Under the pieces are notes generated by a model. It searched no databases. It was not told the origin of the DNA and was given only the letters and a program-made list of their open reading frames with translations. 64,000 nucleotides of DNA from an uncultured Paenibacillaceae bacterium (GTDB lineage Bacteria; Bacillota; Bacilli; Paenibacillales; DA-C8), in NCBI GenBank assembly GCA_937957685.1, contig CALGAO010000127.1, positions 62,001 to 126,000 of the forward strand, given 5' to 3'. This document shows, piece after piece, positions 9,335 through 18,431 of this stretch (the first letter of the stretch is position 1; every line of letters starts with the position of its first letter). The position numbers were made by a program, and so were the translations under genes.

Positions 9335-9430
9335 AATTTCCCCCTGGAATCGATTATAGAAGGGGGGCGTCAGCAGGTTCAACGCCAAAAATCTGGCAAG
9401 GAACAGACAATCCTAACCGCGAAGCGGCGC

Positions 9431-9601
9431 TCAGTGGATGGATTCCCTGTCCGTGCGCTCGGCGAGAAGGTTGCGAAGCTGGTTCTCCAGATCGACGATC
9501 TGCTCCGTCTGATATCGGATCGTCTGCTTCAATGAAGAGATGTACATGATCGCTGCGCATACCAGAGCACCAAGGATAAAGGCAATCAGGATATAATACA
9601 T
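9431..9601 (-). CDS. Small single-pass membrane protein (56 residues)
   Basis: An open frame of 56 codons starting MYYILIAFILGALVCAAIMY. One transmembrane helix fills about residues 3-22; the rest is a short polar, helical tail (SLKQTIRYQTEQIVDLENQL) with coiled-coil character. ATG at 9599-9601 is chosen because GGAAGGAG is 9 bases upstream; the ATG at 9610 sits directly on that box. It is 97 bp upstream of, and co-oriented with, the SleB-like gene. I do not recognise the family. In B. subtilis SleB works with the membrane protein YpeB, but this is far too short to be YpeB. Confidence 0.65.
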   Translation of the reverse strand: MYYILIAFILGALVCAAIMYISSLKQTIRYQTEQIVDLENQLRNLLAERTDRESIH

Positions 9602-9739
9602 GGCCAGCATCTCCTTCCATCTTCTGTTTCTGTCAGGCTATGTTTCACCAAGCCACAAGGAAGCGGCAACTGATCAAAGATTTCCCTGTCATGATATACG
9701 CGCGAGACCGCTTCAACGTTGCCGGGCAGGCTGACGCGC

Positions 9740-10051
9740 CTAGTCGTACTTGTCCTCGTCGATGCGGATCGTGTTCTCCATGATCAGATCTGCCTCCGTT
9801 TCAAAGTTCAGGATCAGAGGGCCGGGCAGCCGGTCCAGGATCTCCCGGCAGGTGTCCAGGGCGAGCAGCTCTTCGACCGTGGAAGGCCGGGGATCCAGAT
9901 CATTCACCCATTCGCGGAACACGTCGATGAAGGCATAGAACGCATGCTCAAACTGGTTCGCCGCATCCTCGGACTCCTCCATATCGGAGCGGCCCATTTT
10001 CTCCCAGTTGCTGATGGTCTTCCGGAGAGCTTCTTCCAATCTGGCGTCCAT
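9740..10051 (-). CDS. Conserved-looking hypothetical protein
   Basis: A soluble acidic protein of 103 residues with an all-helical appearance in its N-terminal two thirds (LEEALRKTISNWEKMG, FEHAFYAFIDVFREWV) and a tail ending RIDEDKYD. There is no signal peptide or known motif. AAAGGAG lies 7 bases before the ATG. I do not recognise the family and cannot propose a function. Confidence 0.7.
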   Translation of the reverse strand: MDARLEEALRKTISNWEKMGRSDMEESEDAANQFEHAFYAFIDVFREWVNDLDPRPSTVEELLALDTCREILDRLPGPLILNFETEADLIMENTIRIDEDKYD

Positions 10052-10294
10052 TCATCGTCTCCTTTTCCGGGTCGCAGCCCTGGATGAGTATCTATCGTTC
10101 TATTATACATGCATACATGAAAACGTTCCATGGATGAAAACTTCGGGATGCGGCGAGCGTCAGGTGCAATCTTTCACGATTCGTTCAATTGATTCCGCCG
10201 ATTCCGTTTGATCCATGCGTGTGTCGGGTACCATTATGCGCTATAATAGGAATGGTTCGCATGACCAGGACAGTTTATGGGGAGGATATCATGG

Positions 10295-10966
10295 ATGGAA
10301 TATCACCGCATTGAGAGCATCGACGATCCGTTGTTCAGGAAGATGCACGAGCTGATGCAGAAGGTGTTCCCGCCTGAGGAAGTGCTCGCCTGCGAGCTGT
10401 GGCGGGAGCCGCTGGCAGACCCGGGCATTCGCGTATATGTGGCCGTGCGCGAGGATGAAGTGGTGGGGGCCACGGAATATCGCTATTATCCGGATCTGGA
10501 GGTGGCGATGACGGACTTTACGATCATCGGCCGGGAAGGCCTGGGTATCGGTCCGTTCCTTGCCGAGCGCAGGCTGAGCGATCTCAAGGCGACGGCTGCA
10601 GCCATGAACCGCAGGCTGTTGGGCACGTTCGCCGAGATCTATGATCCGTATCAGGCCGAGGGGCTCGAGTTCGGCGGCATCAAGCCGATGGACCCGTTCG
10701 TGCGCAGGGAGGTGCTCGCCCATCTCGGCTTCAGGAAGCTGGATTTCACCTACGTCCATCCATCCTGGAAAAATGACGGGGAGGCGGTCAGCGGGCTGGA
10801 CCTCTGCTTCATGCCGATCGAGCATGAGGGGGAAGAGCTTCCCGCCGGCCTTGTCGTCGATTTCCTGAAGCGGTACTATGCGTTTCTGACCAACAAGCCG
10901 CAGGAGTGGCTGGATATGGTGGAACGGCTCGAGAAGCGGGACAGGCTGAAGCTTCTTCCGATATGA
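10295..10966 (+). CDS. GNAT family N-acetyltransferase
   Basis: A 223-residue protein with GNAT-like features: VYVAVREDEVVGATEYRYY as the beta2-beta4 region, a core AMTDFTIIGREGLGIGPFLA, in which GLGIGPFL resembles a loose acetyl-CoA loop, and a C-terminal VRREVLAHLGFRKL. The canonical R/Q-x-x-G-x-G/A motif is degenerate, so the enzymatic role is inferred from overall pattern. ATG at 10295 is used because GGGAGGA is 8 bases upstream. A TATAAT at 10242-10247 is a likely -10 box with a poor -35. An intrinsic terminator follows. The substrate is unknown. Confidence 0.75.
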   Translation: MEYHRIESIDDPLFRKMHELMQKVFPPEEVLACELWREPLADPGIRVYVAVREDEVVGATEYRYYPDLEVAMTDFTIIGREGLGIGPFLAERRLSDLKATAAAMNRRLLGTFAEIYDPYQAEGLEFGGIKPMDPFVRREVLAHLGFRKLDFTYVHPSWKNDGEAVSGLDLCFMPIEHEGEELPAGLVVDFLKRYYAFLTNKPQEWLDMVERLEKRDRLKLLPI

Positions 10967-10979
10967 CAACAGGCTGCAG

Positions 10980-11009
10980 GCATCCGATGTGGGGTCGGAT
11001 GCTGTTTTA
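10980..11009 (+). terminator. Intrinsic terminator after the GNAT gene
   Basis: GCATCCGA (10980-10987) and TCGGATGC (10995-11002) form a perfect stem with a 7-base loop, followed by TGTTTTATT. Confidence 0.85.
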
Positions 11010-11028
11010 TTCCGCTATCAGGCAGGAC

Positions 11029-11044
11029 ATCCTACACGTAGGAT
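11029..11044. promoter_or_regulatory. 16-bp palindrome upstream of pncB, candidate operator
   Basis: ATCCTACACGTAGGAT has two 7-base arms (ATCCTAC/GTAGGAT) around AC. It lies 95 bp before the pncB start, after the previous terminator, where a promoter or operator is expected. I cannot match it to a known NAD-regulon operator. Confidence 0.4.
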
Positions 11045-11138
11045 TTGGAACGGTCTGGTCCGCGTGCGCCCTGTGGCAGGGCGGTCATGAGGCCAGGCTT
11101 GCCGGTACCGGAGAGATCAGGCAGGAAAGGTGTCGTTC

Positions 11139-12581
11139 ATGGGAACATTGGCATTACATACCGATAAATATGAGATCAATATGATGTATGCGCATTGGCT
11201 GAACGGGACGCACATGCGCAAGGCGGTTTTTGACGCCTACATTCGCAAGCTGCCGTTTGACAACGGCTATGCGGTGTTTGCGGGTCTGCAGCGCATCGTC
11301 GAATACCTGCAGCAGCTGGCCTTCACCGAGGAAGAGATCGCTTATCTGGCGGAGACGGAGCGGTACGATCCGGGTTTCCTCGATTATCTGCGCCAGCTGC
11401 GCTTCACCGGTGACCTGTGGTCGGTCCGGGAAGGGGAGATCGTGTTCGCGAACGAGCCCTGGATCAGGGTCGAAGCTCCGGTGGGAGAAGCGCACCTGAT
11501 CGAAACGGCGCTGCTCAATATGATGAATTATCAGACGCTGGTCGCCACCAAGGCGGCCCGAATCCGACAGGCCGCTGGCCAAGATACGCTGCTCGAGTTC
11601 GGCTCGCGCCGCGCCCAGGAGGTGGACGCGGCGATCTGGGGGACGCGGGCCGCGTACCTGGCCGGCTTCGATGCGACGTCGAATCTGAAGGCGGCGATGA
11701 TGTTCGGCATCCCCTCCGCCGGGACCCATGCCCATGCCTGGGTGCAGATGCATGATTCGGAGCTGGAGGCGTTCCAACGGTTCGCCGAGGCGCTGCCCGA
11801 GCAATCGACGCTGCTCGTTGACACGTACGATACGCTGTACAGCGGCATCCCGAACGCGATCGAGACAGCGAAGCGGCTCGCGGCGCAGGGGAAGAGGCTG
11901 AAGGCGATCCGTCTCGATTCCGGAGACCTGGCCTATCTCTCGATCCGGGCGCGGGAGATGCTCGACGCCGCCGGCCTGACGGATGTCAGGATCGCGGCCT
12001 CCAGCGACCTGGATGAGTTTACGATCATTCATCTGAAGACGCAGGGCGCGCGCATCGATCAGTGGGGCGTCGGCACAAGGCTGATCACCTGCGAGGGACA
12101 GCCTTCGCTTGGCGGCGTGTACAAGCTCGCGGCGCGCGAACGGGAGGACGGAACGCTGGAGCCGGCGCTCAAGATATCGGCCAATCCGGCGAAGATCACG
12201 ACTCCCGGCATCAAGAATGTCTACCGCATCATCAGCGAGGATACGGGTAAAGCGATCGCGGATTACGTCTGTCTGGCAGAGGAGGGAGACCTGAGCGACA
12301 CCCGGGAGATCAGGCTGTTCAATCCCGAGCATCCCTATCTGTCGAGGAAGGTTCGGCGTTTCCGCGCGGTCCCCCTGCTGCACAAGGTGTTCGAGAATGG
12401 CCGTCTGGTCAATGAATTGCCCGCCCTCTCCGACATCCGCGCCTATCATCAGGATAGGAAGAAGGAATTCTGGCCGGAATATATGCGCACGTTGAATCCG
12501 GAAGTGTATCATGTCCATCTCAGCGAGCGGCTCTGGACACTGAAACGGACGCTCATCGAACGGTATACCTTCAGGAAGTAG
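11139..12581 (+). CDS. pncB: Nicotinate phosphoribosyltransferase
   Basis: Catalyses nicotinate + PRPP (+ ATP) to nicotinate mononucleotide in the NAD salvage pathway; cytoplasmic. The 480-residue product begins TLALHTDKYEINMMYAHW and contains FGSRRAQEVDAAIWGTRAA, AGTHAHAWVQMH, LLVDTYDT, IRLDSGDLAYLS and WGVGTRLITCEGQPSLGGVYKL, the typical NAPRTase blocks. ATG at 11139 follows AGGAAAGG by 8 bases. The next two genes follow closely on the same strand (47 bp, then directly), suggesting one transcript. Confidence 0.95.
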   Translation: MGTLALHTDKYEINMMYAHWLNGTHMRKAVFDAYIRKLPFDNGYAVFAGLQRIVEYLQQLAFTEEEIAYLAETERYDPGFLDYLRQLRFTGDLWSVREGEIVFANEPWIRVEAPVGEAHLIETALLNMMNYQTLVATKAARIRQAAGQDTLLEFGSRRAQEVDAAIWGTRAAYLAGFDATSNLKAAMMFGIPSAGTHAHAWVQMHDSELEAFQRFAEALPEQSTLLVDTYDTLYSGIPNAIETAKRLAAQGKRLKAIRLDSGDLAYLSIRAREMLDAAGLTDVRIAASSDLDEFTIIHLKTQGARIDQWGVGTRLITCEGQPSLGGVYKLAAREREDGTLEPALKISANPAKITTPGIKNVYRIISEDTGKAIADYVCLAEEGDLSDTREIRLFNPEHPYLSRKVRRFRAVPLLHKVFENGRLVNELPALSDIRAYHQDRKKEFWPEYMRTLNPEVYHVHLSERLWTLKRTLIERYTFRK

Positions 12582-12628
12582 CATGGAGGGCGTCTTTCTC
12601 GTGATCGCCATGATGGGAGGTACATAAG

Positions 12629-14245
12629 TTGGACTGGCAGGACATTCTCTTTAAGTTCATTGGCGGACTCGGCATTTTCCTGTTCGGCATCAAGTTCATG
12701 TCGGACGGCTTGCAGAAGACAGCCGGCGACCGGATGCGAAACCTTCTCGCCCGATACACCTCGAATCCGGTGCGCGGGGTGCTGGTGGGCATCATCGTCA
12801 CCGCGCTGATCCAATCCTCGGCGGGCACGATGGTGATCACCATCGGCCTGATCAATGCCGGACTGCTGACGCTGAGGCAGGCGATCGGCATCATCCTGGG
12901 CGCGAATATCGGCACGACGCTGACGGCGTTCATCGTAGGCATCCGGATCGATGAATACGCGCTGCCGATCATCGGCATCGGAGCGCTCATCCTGCTCTTC
13001 GTCAACAAGAGGAAAATGCAATATATCGGACAGATCATCTTCGGTTTCGGGGCCCTGTTCCTCGGCCTGTCGACGATGAGCGGCGGCCTGAAGCCGCTGA
13101 GCGGGCTTGAGGCGTTCACCGATTTCGTCGCCAATCTGTCCCAGACCCCGATCCTGGGCGTGTTCGTCGGCACGGTCCTGACGGTCATCATGCAGAGCTC
13201 CACCGCCACCATCGGCATCCTGCAGTCGCTTGCGCATGAGGGCATGATCGATCTGTATGGCGCGTTGCCCGTCCTGTTCGGCGACAATGTCGGCTCGACG
13301 ATCACCGCGGTCATCGCCGCGATCGGTACGTCGGTCGCCGCCAGGCGCGCTTCGGCCGTGCATGTCATCTTCAACGTAACGGGCGCGATCCTGTTCATGT
13401 TCGCTCTTCCTCTGGTCTACCGGGCCGTGCTGTGGCTGGGCGAGGGGGTCAATATCCGCATGCAGATCGCCTATGCGCATGCGATGTTCAATATCACGAA
13501 TGCGCTCCTCTTCCTGCCGCTCACGCCGCTGCTGGCCGCTACGGTCACCAGGGTGATCCCCGGCAAGATGCAGGAGATGGAATTCCGTCCGAAGTTCCTC
13601 GATCCGAGGCTGCTCGCCAATCCGTCGATCGCCCTTGGCCAGGCGAAGCATGAGATCATGCGCATGGGAGACATCGCCCGTGAGACGCTGAGCGATGCGA
13701 CGGAATACTTCTTCAACAAGGATGAGCGGGTGGCCAAGCTGGCCTTGCAGAAGGAGCAGCTCGTCAACGAGCTGGACCGGAAGATCACCGAATACATGGT
13801 GCAGATCCAGCAGAGCGATCTGACGGCGGACGAGTCGGGCAGGGCGTCGATCCTCATGCAGACGATCAACGACATCGAGCGGATCGGCGACCATGCGGAG
13901 AATATCGTGGAACTGGCGGAGTTCAGCCACTCGCACAAGGTCGATTTCTCCGATGAGGCGGTGCGCGACCTGCGCGAGATGCTGACGCTGGCTGACAAGA
14001 CGGTGGGCAAGGCGCTGTATGCGCTGGAGCATCACGATCACGCGACGGCGGAGGAGGTGCTCCGGTGCGAATCGGAGCTTGACCGCATGGAGCAGGTGTT
14101 CCGCAAGGCGCATATCAACCGTTTGAATCAGGGGTTGTGCTCGGGCAACTCGGGCGCCGTCTTCATCGACATGCTGAGCAATCTGGAGCGGATCGGCGAT
14201 CACAGCAAAAATATCGCACAATACATAATGGGGATGGAGAACTGA
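12629..14245 (+). CDS. Na/Pi cotransporter family protein with PhoU-like C-terminal domain
   Basis: A 538-residue membrane protein. Residues about 1-310 hold two inverted Na/Pi cotransporter repeats, each with the QSS signature (ALIQSSAGTMV, IMQSSTATIGI). Residues about 340-535 are a cytoplasmic PhoU-like helical domain with two matching boxes, DIERIGDHAENI and NLERIGDHSKNI. Family members move phosphate with sodium, or limit intracellular phosphate. TTG start with GGGAGG 8 bases upstream. It lies between pncB and a HAD phosphatase, so the operon may link phosphate handling to NAD salvage, but that is inference. Confidence 0.9.
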   Translation: MDWQDILFKFIGGLGIFLFGIKFMSDGLQKTAGDRMRNLLARYTSNPVRGVLVGIIVTALIQSSAGTMVITIGLINAGLLTLRQAIGIILGANIGTTLTAFIVGIRIDEYALPIIGIGALILLFVNKRKMQYIGQIIFGFGALFLGLSTMSGGLKPLSGLEAFTDFVANLSQTPILGVFVGTVLTVIMQSSTATIGILQSLAHEGMIDLYGALPVLFGDNVGSTITAVIAAIGTSVAARRASAVHVIFNVTGAILFMFALPLVYRAVLWLGEGVNIRMQIAYAHAMFNITNALLFLPLTPLLAATVTRVIPGKMQEMEFRPKFLDPRLLANPSIALGQAKHEIMRMGDIARETLSDATEYFFNKDERVAKLALQKEQLVNELDRKITEYMVQIQQSDLTADESGRASILMQTINDIERIGDHAENIVELAEFSHSHKVDFSDEAVRDLREMLTLADKTVGKALYALEHHDHATAEEVLRCESELDRMEQVFRKAHINRLNQGLCSGNSGAVFIDMLSNLERIGDHSKNIAQYIMGMEN

Positions 14246-15043
14246 ATGAAGAACAGGATCGGTTTCATCATCGACCTGGATGGCACGATGTATCGGGGCC
14301 AGGAGATGGTCGAGCATGCGGATGAGTTCGTGGCAGAGCTGATCAGGCGGGGCATCCCCCACCTGTTCCTGACGAACAACTCGTCGCGCACGCCGCAGGC
14401 GGTCGCCGAGCATCTCAGAAACCTTGGCATACCGGCGGAAGCGGGCAACGTCTATACGGCCGCCCAGGCGGCTGCCCGGTACATCAGCCGGGAGAAGAGC
14501 GGGGCGAGGGTATATGTCATCGGCGAGAACGGGCTGCTGGAGGCGGTGAACGAAGCGGGGCTTGAGGTGGTGGAGGACAAGCCGGACTATGTGGTGCAGG
14601 GCATCGACCGGAGCTTCAGCTACGCGAAGCTGGCGGAGGCGGTCCGGCATATTCGCTCCGGGGCCGTCTATATCCAGACGAACCCCGATGTTCTCCTGCC
14701 CTCGGATGGCGGCTTCATGCCGGGAGCGGGCTCGATAGGCGCGGCGATCCAGACAGCCGCAGGCCGCCCGCCGATCGTCATCGGCAAGCCTTCCGCGATC
14801 ATCATGCGGGATGCGATCGAGCTGCTGGGTCTTGCTCCTGATCAGGTCTGGGTGATCGGCGATAATGTCTTAACCGACATCAAGGCAGGGGAGGCGGCCG
14901 GGTGCCGGACCGCGCTGGTGCTCACCGGACTTGCGACGCGCGCCAATCTGGCGGAAGCGCTTGAAGCCGCAGGGGTGGTGCCGGATCTCGTCTGCGACGA
15001 TCTGCCCGGGCTGCTGGAGCGCCTGCTCGCACATACAGCTTGA
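14246..15043 (+). CDS. HAD-IIA phosphatase (NagD/YutF-like)
   Basis: A cytoplasmic phosphohydrolase of 265 residues. Motif I is DLDGTMY (nucleophile Asp and acid/base Asp), motif II is FLTNNSS, the Lys of motif III is in VIGKPS, and motif IV is VIGDNVLTDI. The class IIA cap domain lies between motifs II and III. It resembles B. subtilis YutF of the NagD group, which dephosphorylates small phosphoesters in vitro. The ATG directly follows the TGA of the Na/Pi gene, so translation is probably coupled. Confidence 0.92.
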   Translation: MKNRIGFIIDLDGTMYRGQEMVEHADEFVAELIRRGIPHLFLTNNSSRTPQAVAEHLRNLGIPAEAGNVYTAAQAAARYISREKSGARVYVIGENGLLEAVNEAGLEVVEDKPDYVVQGIDRSFSYAKLAEAVRHIRSGAVYIQTNPDVLLPSDGGFMPGAGSIGAAIQTAAGRPPIVIGKPSAIIMRDAIELLGLAPDQVWVIGDNVLTDIKAGEAAGCRTALVLTGLATRANLAEALEAAGVVPDLVCDDLPGLLERLLAHTA

Positions 15044-15051
15044 GGATGTAG

Positions 15052-15097
15052 ATAAGCCGTACTGCAGCGAAGCCTAGCTTCCGGCAGTACGGCTTAT
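15052..15097. terminator. Bidirectional terminator between HAD and XRE genes
   Basis: ATAAGCCGTACTGC (15052-15065) pairs perfectly with GCAGTACGGCTTAT (15084-15097). The TAG stop of the minus-strand XRE gene (15074) lies in the loop, so that gene ends inside its own terminator. Confidence 0.85.
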
Positions 15098-15475
15098 GAT
15101 TCTTCTGATCGATGCCGCGGCATCGATCAGCGATTCCATCATGATCTTCTTCTCTTCCTCCGACAGTTCCCTCTCGCCGTCATAGAAAGCTGCCTGGTGC
15201 AGCCGCTCGAGGAACCCCTGCTCGAACAACGGGCTTCGATCGGAGCGATAGACAGGACGGCTCTCGCTGATCCGCTCCGCTCTTCCCACCAGATAATCGG
15301 TGGTCGTCCCGAACAGGTCGGCGATTCTCACCAGGAGCTCATCATCCACCGGACGCTGCCCGGATTCGATCCTCGACAGCACGCTGTTATTGATGTTCAG
15401 CGCAGCTGCCAGCTCCAGCTGCGTCCAGCCTTTCCGTTCCCTGAGGCGTTTGATTCTTTGGCCTGTCGTTTTCAT
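15074..15475 (-). CDS. XRE family helix-turn-helix regulator
   Basis: A 133-residue DNA-binding protein. Residues about 5-60 form a Cro/CI-type HTH (RIKRLRERKGWTQLELAAAL, then NINNSVLSRIESGQRPVDDE, ADLFGTTTDYLVGR). The C-terminal 65 residues are polar and end with a helical region (ELSEEEKKIMMESLIDAA). ATG at 15475 has AAAGG 9 bases upstream. It is divergent from a small membrane protein gene, and the space between them holds a good sigma-A promoter for that neighbour. Target genes are unknown. Confidence 0.88.
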   Translation of the reverse strand: MKTTGQRIKRLRERKGWTQLELAAALNINNSVLSRIESGQRPVDDELLVRIADLFGTTTDYLVGRAERISESRPVYRSDRSPLFEQGFLERLHQAAFYDGERELSEEEKKIMMESLIDAAASIRRIISRTAGS

Positions 15476-15597
15476 TCCTACCAACCTTTGCTCTTGGATC
15501 GAAGCGGAATCTCGCAGGCATAAGCCTTGCATCAATCCCATGATACCATCATTCCGCCGGCCCGAATGACGGCGTTGCGGAAATAACAAAATATCGA

Positions 15598-15627
15598 TTG
15601 ACTTTGCTGAAAACGAAAACATATAAT
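15598..15627 (+). promoter_or_regulatory. Sigma-A promoter for the 15.7-kb membrane protein gene
   Basis: TTGACT (15598-15603), 18 bp, TATAAT (15622-15627), 50 bp before the start codon. Confidence 0.75.
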
Positions 15628-15676
15628 TGGAATATGGAATTATTACTACTATTTGCTAAGTGAGGCGGATTGAGAC

Positions 15677-16021
15677 ATGTCAGCGCTCGTGGATGGTTTG
15701 TTGGCAGCATTTTTGCTCGTGATGATCATTTTCGTGGTCGCTCTCCTGGGATTATGCAGACGTGCCGCCGATCTGCTCGAGGCGAGGACGATCAATGAGA
15801 AGCGGGTGTACGTGCATGAGACGGGGGAAGAGGCGTATTCCTACGCGGAATCGATGCAGCCGGATTCCGGCAAGGCAGAACTGCTGGAGCGCGCCGTGGA
15901 CTATATGCGCAGGCAGTATCAGCAGCGGAGAGTCCCGTTCGACTACGAACAGGCGAGAGCGGTGATCGAGAAGGCGTCCTGGAGACGGGACCGCGAGCGT
16001 TCCCTTCACGGACAGGATTAA
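15677..16021 (+). CDS. Small membrane-anchored hypothetical protein
   Basis: A 114-residue protein with one transmembrane segment (about residues 7-27, LLAAFLLVMIIFVVALLGL) and a charged cytoplasmic tail. The tail ends LLERAVDYMRRQYQQRRVPF, DYEQARAVIEKASW, which resembles the C-terminal part of phage-holin-like (LLH) proteins, but no other phage gene is nearby, so I do not call it a holin. A GAGGCGG box and a strong upstream promoter support expression. Its stop codon abuts the terminator stem. Confidence 0.7.
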   Translation: MSALVDGLLAAFLLVMIIFVVALLGLCRRAADLLEARTINEKRVYVHETGEEAYSYAESMQPDSGKAELLERAVDYMRRQYQQRRVPFDYEQARAVIEKASWRRDRERSLHGQD

Positions 16022-16048
16022 GGCCTCACCTTCAGTGAGGCCTGTTTA
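16021..16048. terminator. Terminator shared by the 15.7-kb gene and the AraC gene
   Basis: AGGCCTCAC (16021-16029) pairs with GTGAGGCCT (16035-16043), followed by GTTTAAC on the plus strand. The stem includes the last codons of the minus-strand AraC gene. Confidence 0.75.
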
Positions 16049-18359
16049 ACACAACATGCTTCATGTGCTTCTCGCGGTATTGGCCCGGCGTCATGCCCTC
16101 ATGCTTGCGGAATGAGCGGATGAAGTTCTGCGGGTTGTTGTAGCGCAGCTTCGTGGCGATATCCTTGATCGTCATGTCCGATTCGGCCAGCCATTTCTTC
16201 GCCATGCTGAACCGATAGGCGGCCAGATACTCGCTGAACGAGTAGTTCGTCTCCTTGCGGAACACGCTGCTCAGATAGTTGGCGTTGTAGTGCAGCTCGG
16301 ACGCGCATTGCTCCAGGGTCAGGTCCGTATCGTAATATTTCTGGATCATATCGATCATCTTCTCCGAGATATTGTGATACTGGGCATCCTGACGGTCGCG
16401 GAAAATGTTGATCATCGGCCCGATGATCGTGGTGCGGAACCAATGCTCGATGTCCGAAGCCATCTGCAGTCTGGTCAGCTGTTCGAACAGCGAGCTGTTC
16501 GTATGCTGGATCTGGTTCAGGCTGATGCCGGCTTCCTGCATGACGACGAGCAGGCTGTTCAGCAGCCGCGCCAGCGAGATCTGATACTCCTGCGGCGTGA
16601 GCTCCGCTTCCAGCACGGCGGACAGGAACTGCCTGAGCAGCCCGGTCGCCTGCTCGTGATCCGCCAGCTTGATGGCGTCGATCAACTCCAGCTCGAGGTG
16701 CTGCGGATAATTCAGGTTCAGATAATGCTTCCCCGGGCTCATGTCCTCATATTGGATGATGATGCCTTCCCCCAGCTTGATGCGCAGCCTGAGCGCATCC
16801 AATCCCTCGCGATACGCGCGCGGAATATGGGCCCAGTCAGCGAATGGCTGGCTGATGCCGATGCTCACCTGCAGATCCAGGAACTTGAGGATCTGCTTCT
16901 GCACATTCTCCGTAACCCCGTACAGCCATGTGTTGAATGCCTCGCGATCGTCATCCGCATGGCCGGCGATCGTCACGATCGTCTGATCGAGGATGACGGG
17001 AGTGAGGCGATTCACGGCAGGGATCAACTCCTCGATCATGTTCTGGATCGCGAAATGCAGCAGATCCATATCCTGTTCCGTATACCGGGTATGCTCCAGC
17101 TTGTCGATCTGCAGCGTCATGACCGCCAGGGTCTTCCAGCCGCGAACCTGTTCTTCGTACCCGTACTGGATCAGCTTGTCGATCAGCTCGTGGCTCCTCA
17201 CGTTGCCCTGGCAGAGTCGGACGAGGAAGAACGTTCGCACCTGCGAGAGGTGGTGGCGCACCTCGTTCTCGAGCCGCGATTTGGACTGGAAGAGGGAGGC
17301 GACCTGTTCGCCGATCACCTGGAATTCATTGATGCTCCGCTGACTCGAGTCCGGCACGGAATCGCCGAACAGGCGCATCAGGCCCCGGATCGGCGAATAC
17401 ATATGCCGCGACCCGAGCAGGACGGTGATCATCGAGAGCAGCAGGAGGATCAGACAGACGGCCAGCGTGTACAGACCGATCTTGTTCGATTCCTTCGTCA
17501 GGTTGGCGACATCGATCTTCGACACATAGATCCAGCCGTTGAAGTCCGATCGGTGATAGATGACGGACAGCTTCTCCCCCTCATGTTCAACGGTGTATTG
17601 GCCGGAGCTGCCCGTCAGCTGGTCGGCGGACAGATAGCCCAGCGTCGAGATCGGGTCGCCGATTTTCTCCTTGTCCGGATGCATCAGGATGCGGAACTCC
17701 TCATCGAGGATGAGCAGCTCGGAATTGCTCTCCGCCTCATAGTTCTGGATCTCCTGCAGGCTGCAGGCCGGCAGATTGGCCAGCACCAAGCCCGTCTTGG
17801 TCAGGCTGTTCACCGGCAACTTCTTGATCATGCTGATCGTATAGGGACAGCCGATGCTGGAGGCGCTCTCCTCGGTATAGAACCATTCGTTGGGATTGAG
17901 GATCCAGGTGTTGTCATGCGGATAGTCGATGAGCGCAGCCAGCTGCTCGCCATACGGATATTCATCCAATCGGTAGAGTCCGGAGTTCTTGACCAGCCAG
18001 TTGTTCGCCAGGTTGACCACGACGACATCCTCCAGCTTCGTATCGAACGATTGCATGTTCCTCAGATCCTGGCGCAGGTCATTGTAAAGCATGAAGTGAT
18101 CAACCGTCAGCTCCTGATTCATCGCTTCCTTGAGCACGACGGAATTGATCACCTGATTCAGGGTATGGTTGACAGTCGTGAGGATTTGCTCTACATTGGC
18201 ATTGGTCTGCATGAGCAACTGCAGTTTCCCTCTGTTCACATGATCTTGAATTTCGTTGGAGGATGTTATATAAGAGAAAATACCGATGAAGATTACCGGT
18301 ATCGTGGAAAGCAACAATCCGAAGATGGTCATCTTGCCTAGGAAGCTCAACTGTTTCAT
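16032..18359 (-). CDS. Membrane-anchored AraC family regulator with extracytoplasmic sensor domain
   Basis: A 775-residue one-component regulator typical of Paenibacillus. TM1 (about 10-32) and TM2 (about 294-316) bracket an extracytoplasmic dCache-like sensor. A cytoplasmic middle region follows, and the last 100 residues carry two AraC HTH motifs (LTLEQCASELHYNANYLSSV, MTIKDIATKLRYNNPQNFIR). Start ATG at 18359 has AGGTGA upstream. It is divergent from the solute-binding lipoprotein genes and almost certainly controls them in response to an extracellular sugar or its binding protein. A cre site lies in the shared upstream region. Confidence 0.9.
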   Translation of the reverse strand: MKQLSFLGKMTIFGLLLSTIPVIFIGIFSYITSSNEIQDHVNRGKLQLLMQTNANVEQILTTVNHTLNQVINSVVLKEAMNQELTVDHFMLYNDLRQDLRNMQSFDTKLEDVVVVNLANNWLVKNSGLYRLDEYPYGEQLAALIDYPHDNTWILNPNEWFYTEESASSIGCPYTISMIKKLPVNSLTKTGLVLANLPACSLQEIQNYEAESNSELLILDEEFRILMHPDKEKIGDPISTLGYLSADQLTGSSGQYTVEHEGEKLSVIYHRSDFNGWIYVSKIDVANLTKESNKIGLYTLAVCLILLLLSMITVLLGSRHMYSPIRGLMRLFGDSVPDSSQRSINEFQVIGEQVASLFQSKSRLENEVRHHLSQVRTFFLVRLCQGNVRSHELIDKLIQYGYEEQVRGWKTLAVMTLQIDKLEHTRYTEQDMDLLHFAIQNMIEELIPAVNRLTPVILDQTIVTIAGHADDDREAFNTWLYGVTENVQKQILKFLDLQVSIGISQPFADWAHIPRAYREGLDALRLRIKLGEGIIIQYEDMSPGKHYLNLNYPQHLELELIDAIKLADHEQATGLLRQFLSAVLEAELTPQEYQISLARLLNSLLVVMQEAGISLNQIQHTNSSLFEQLTRLQMASDIEHWFRTTIIGPMINIFRDRQDAQYHNISEKMIDMIQKYYDTDLTLEQCASELHYNANYLSSVFRKETNYSFSEYLAAYRFSMAKKWLAESDMTIKDIATKLRYNNPQNFIRSFRKHEGMTPGQYREKHMKHVVLNRPH

Positions 18360-18431
18360 GCGAATCTTCACCTGTCTTCTGTCAAAATGTACGAATGCAA
18401 GCAAAAATGAGCCCTGGAACCTTATCATATC

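Noticed and set aside
15677..16021. Phage holin
   Set aside because: One transmembrane helix and a loosely holin-like tail are not enough; there is no endolysin or other phage gene nearby.
16290..18341. A 683-codon open frame antisense to the AraC regulator
   Set aside because: Mirror composition and no start signal; the opposite strand has clear HTH and membrane segments.
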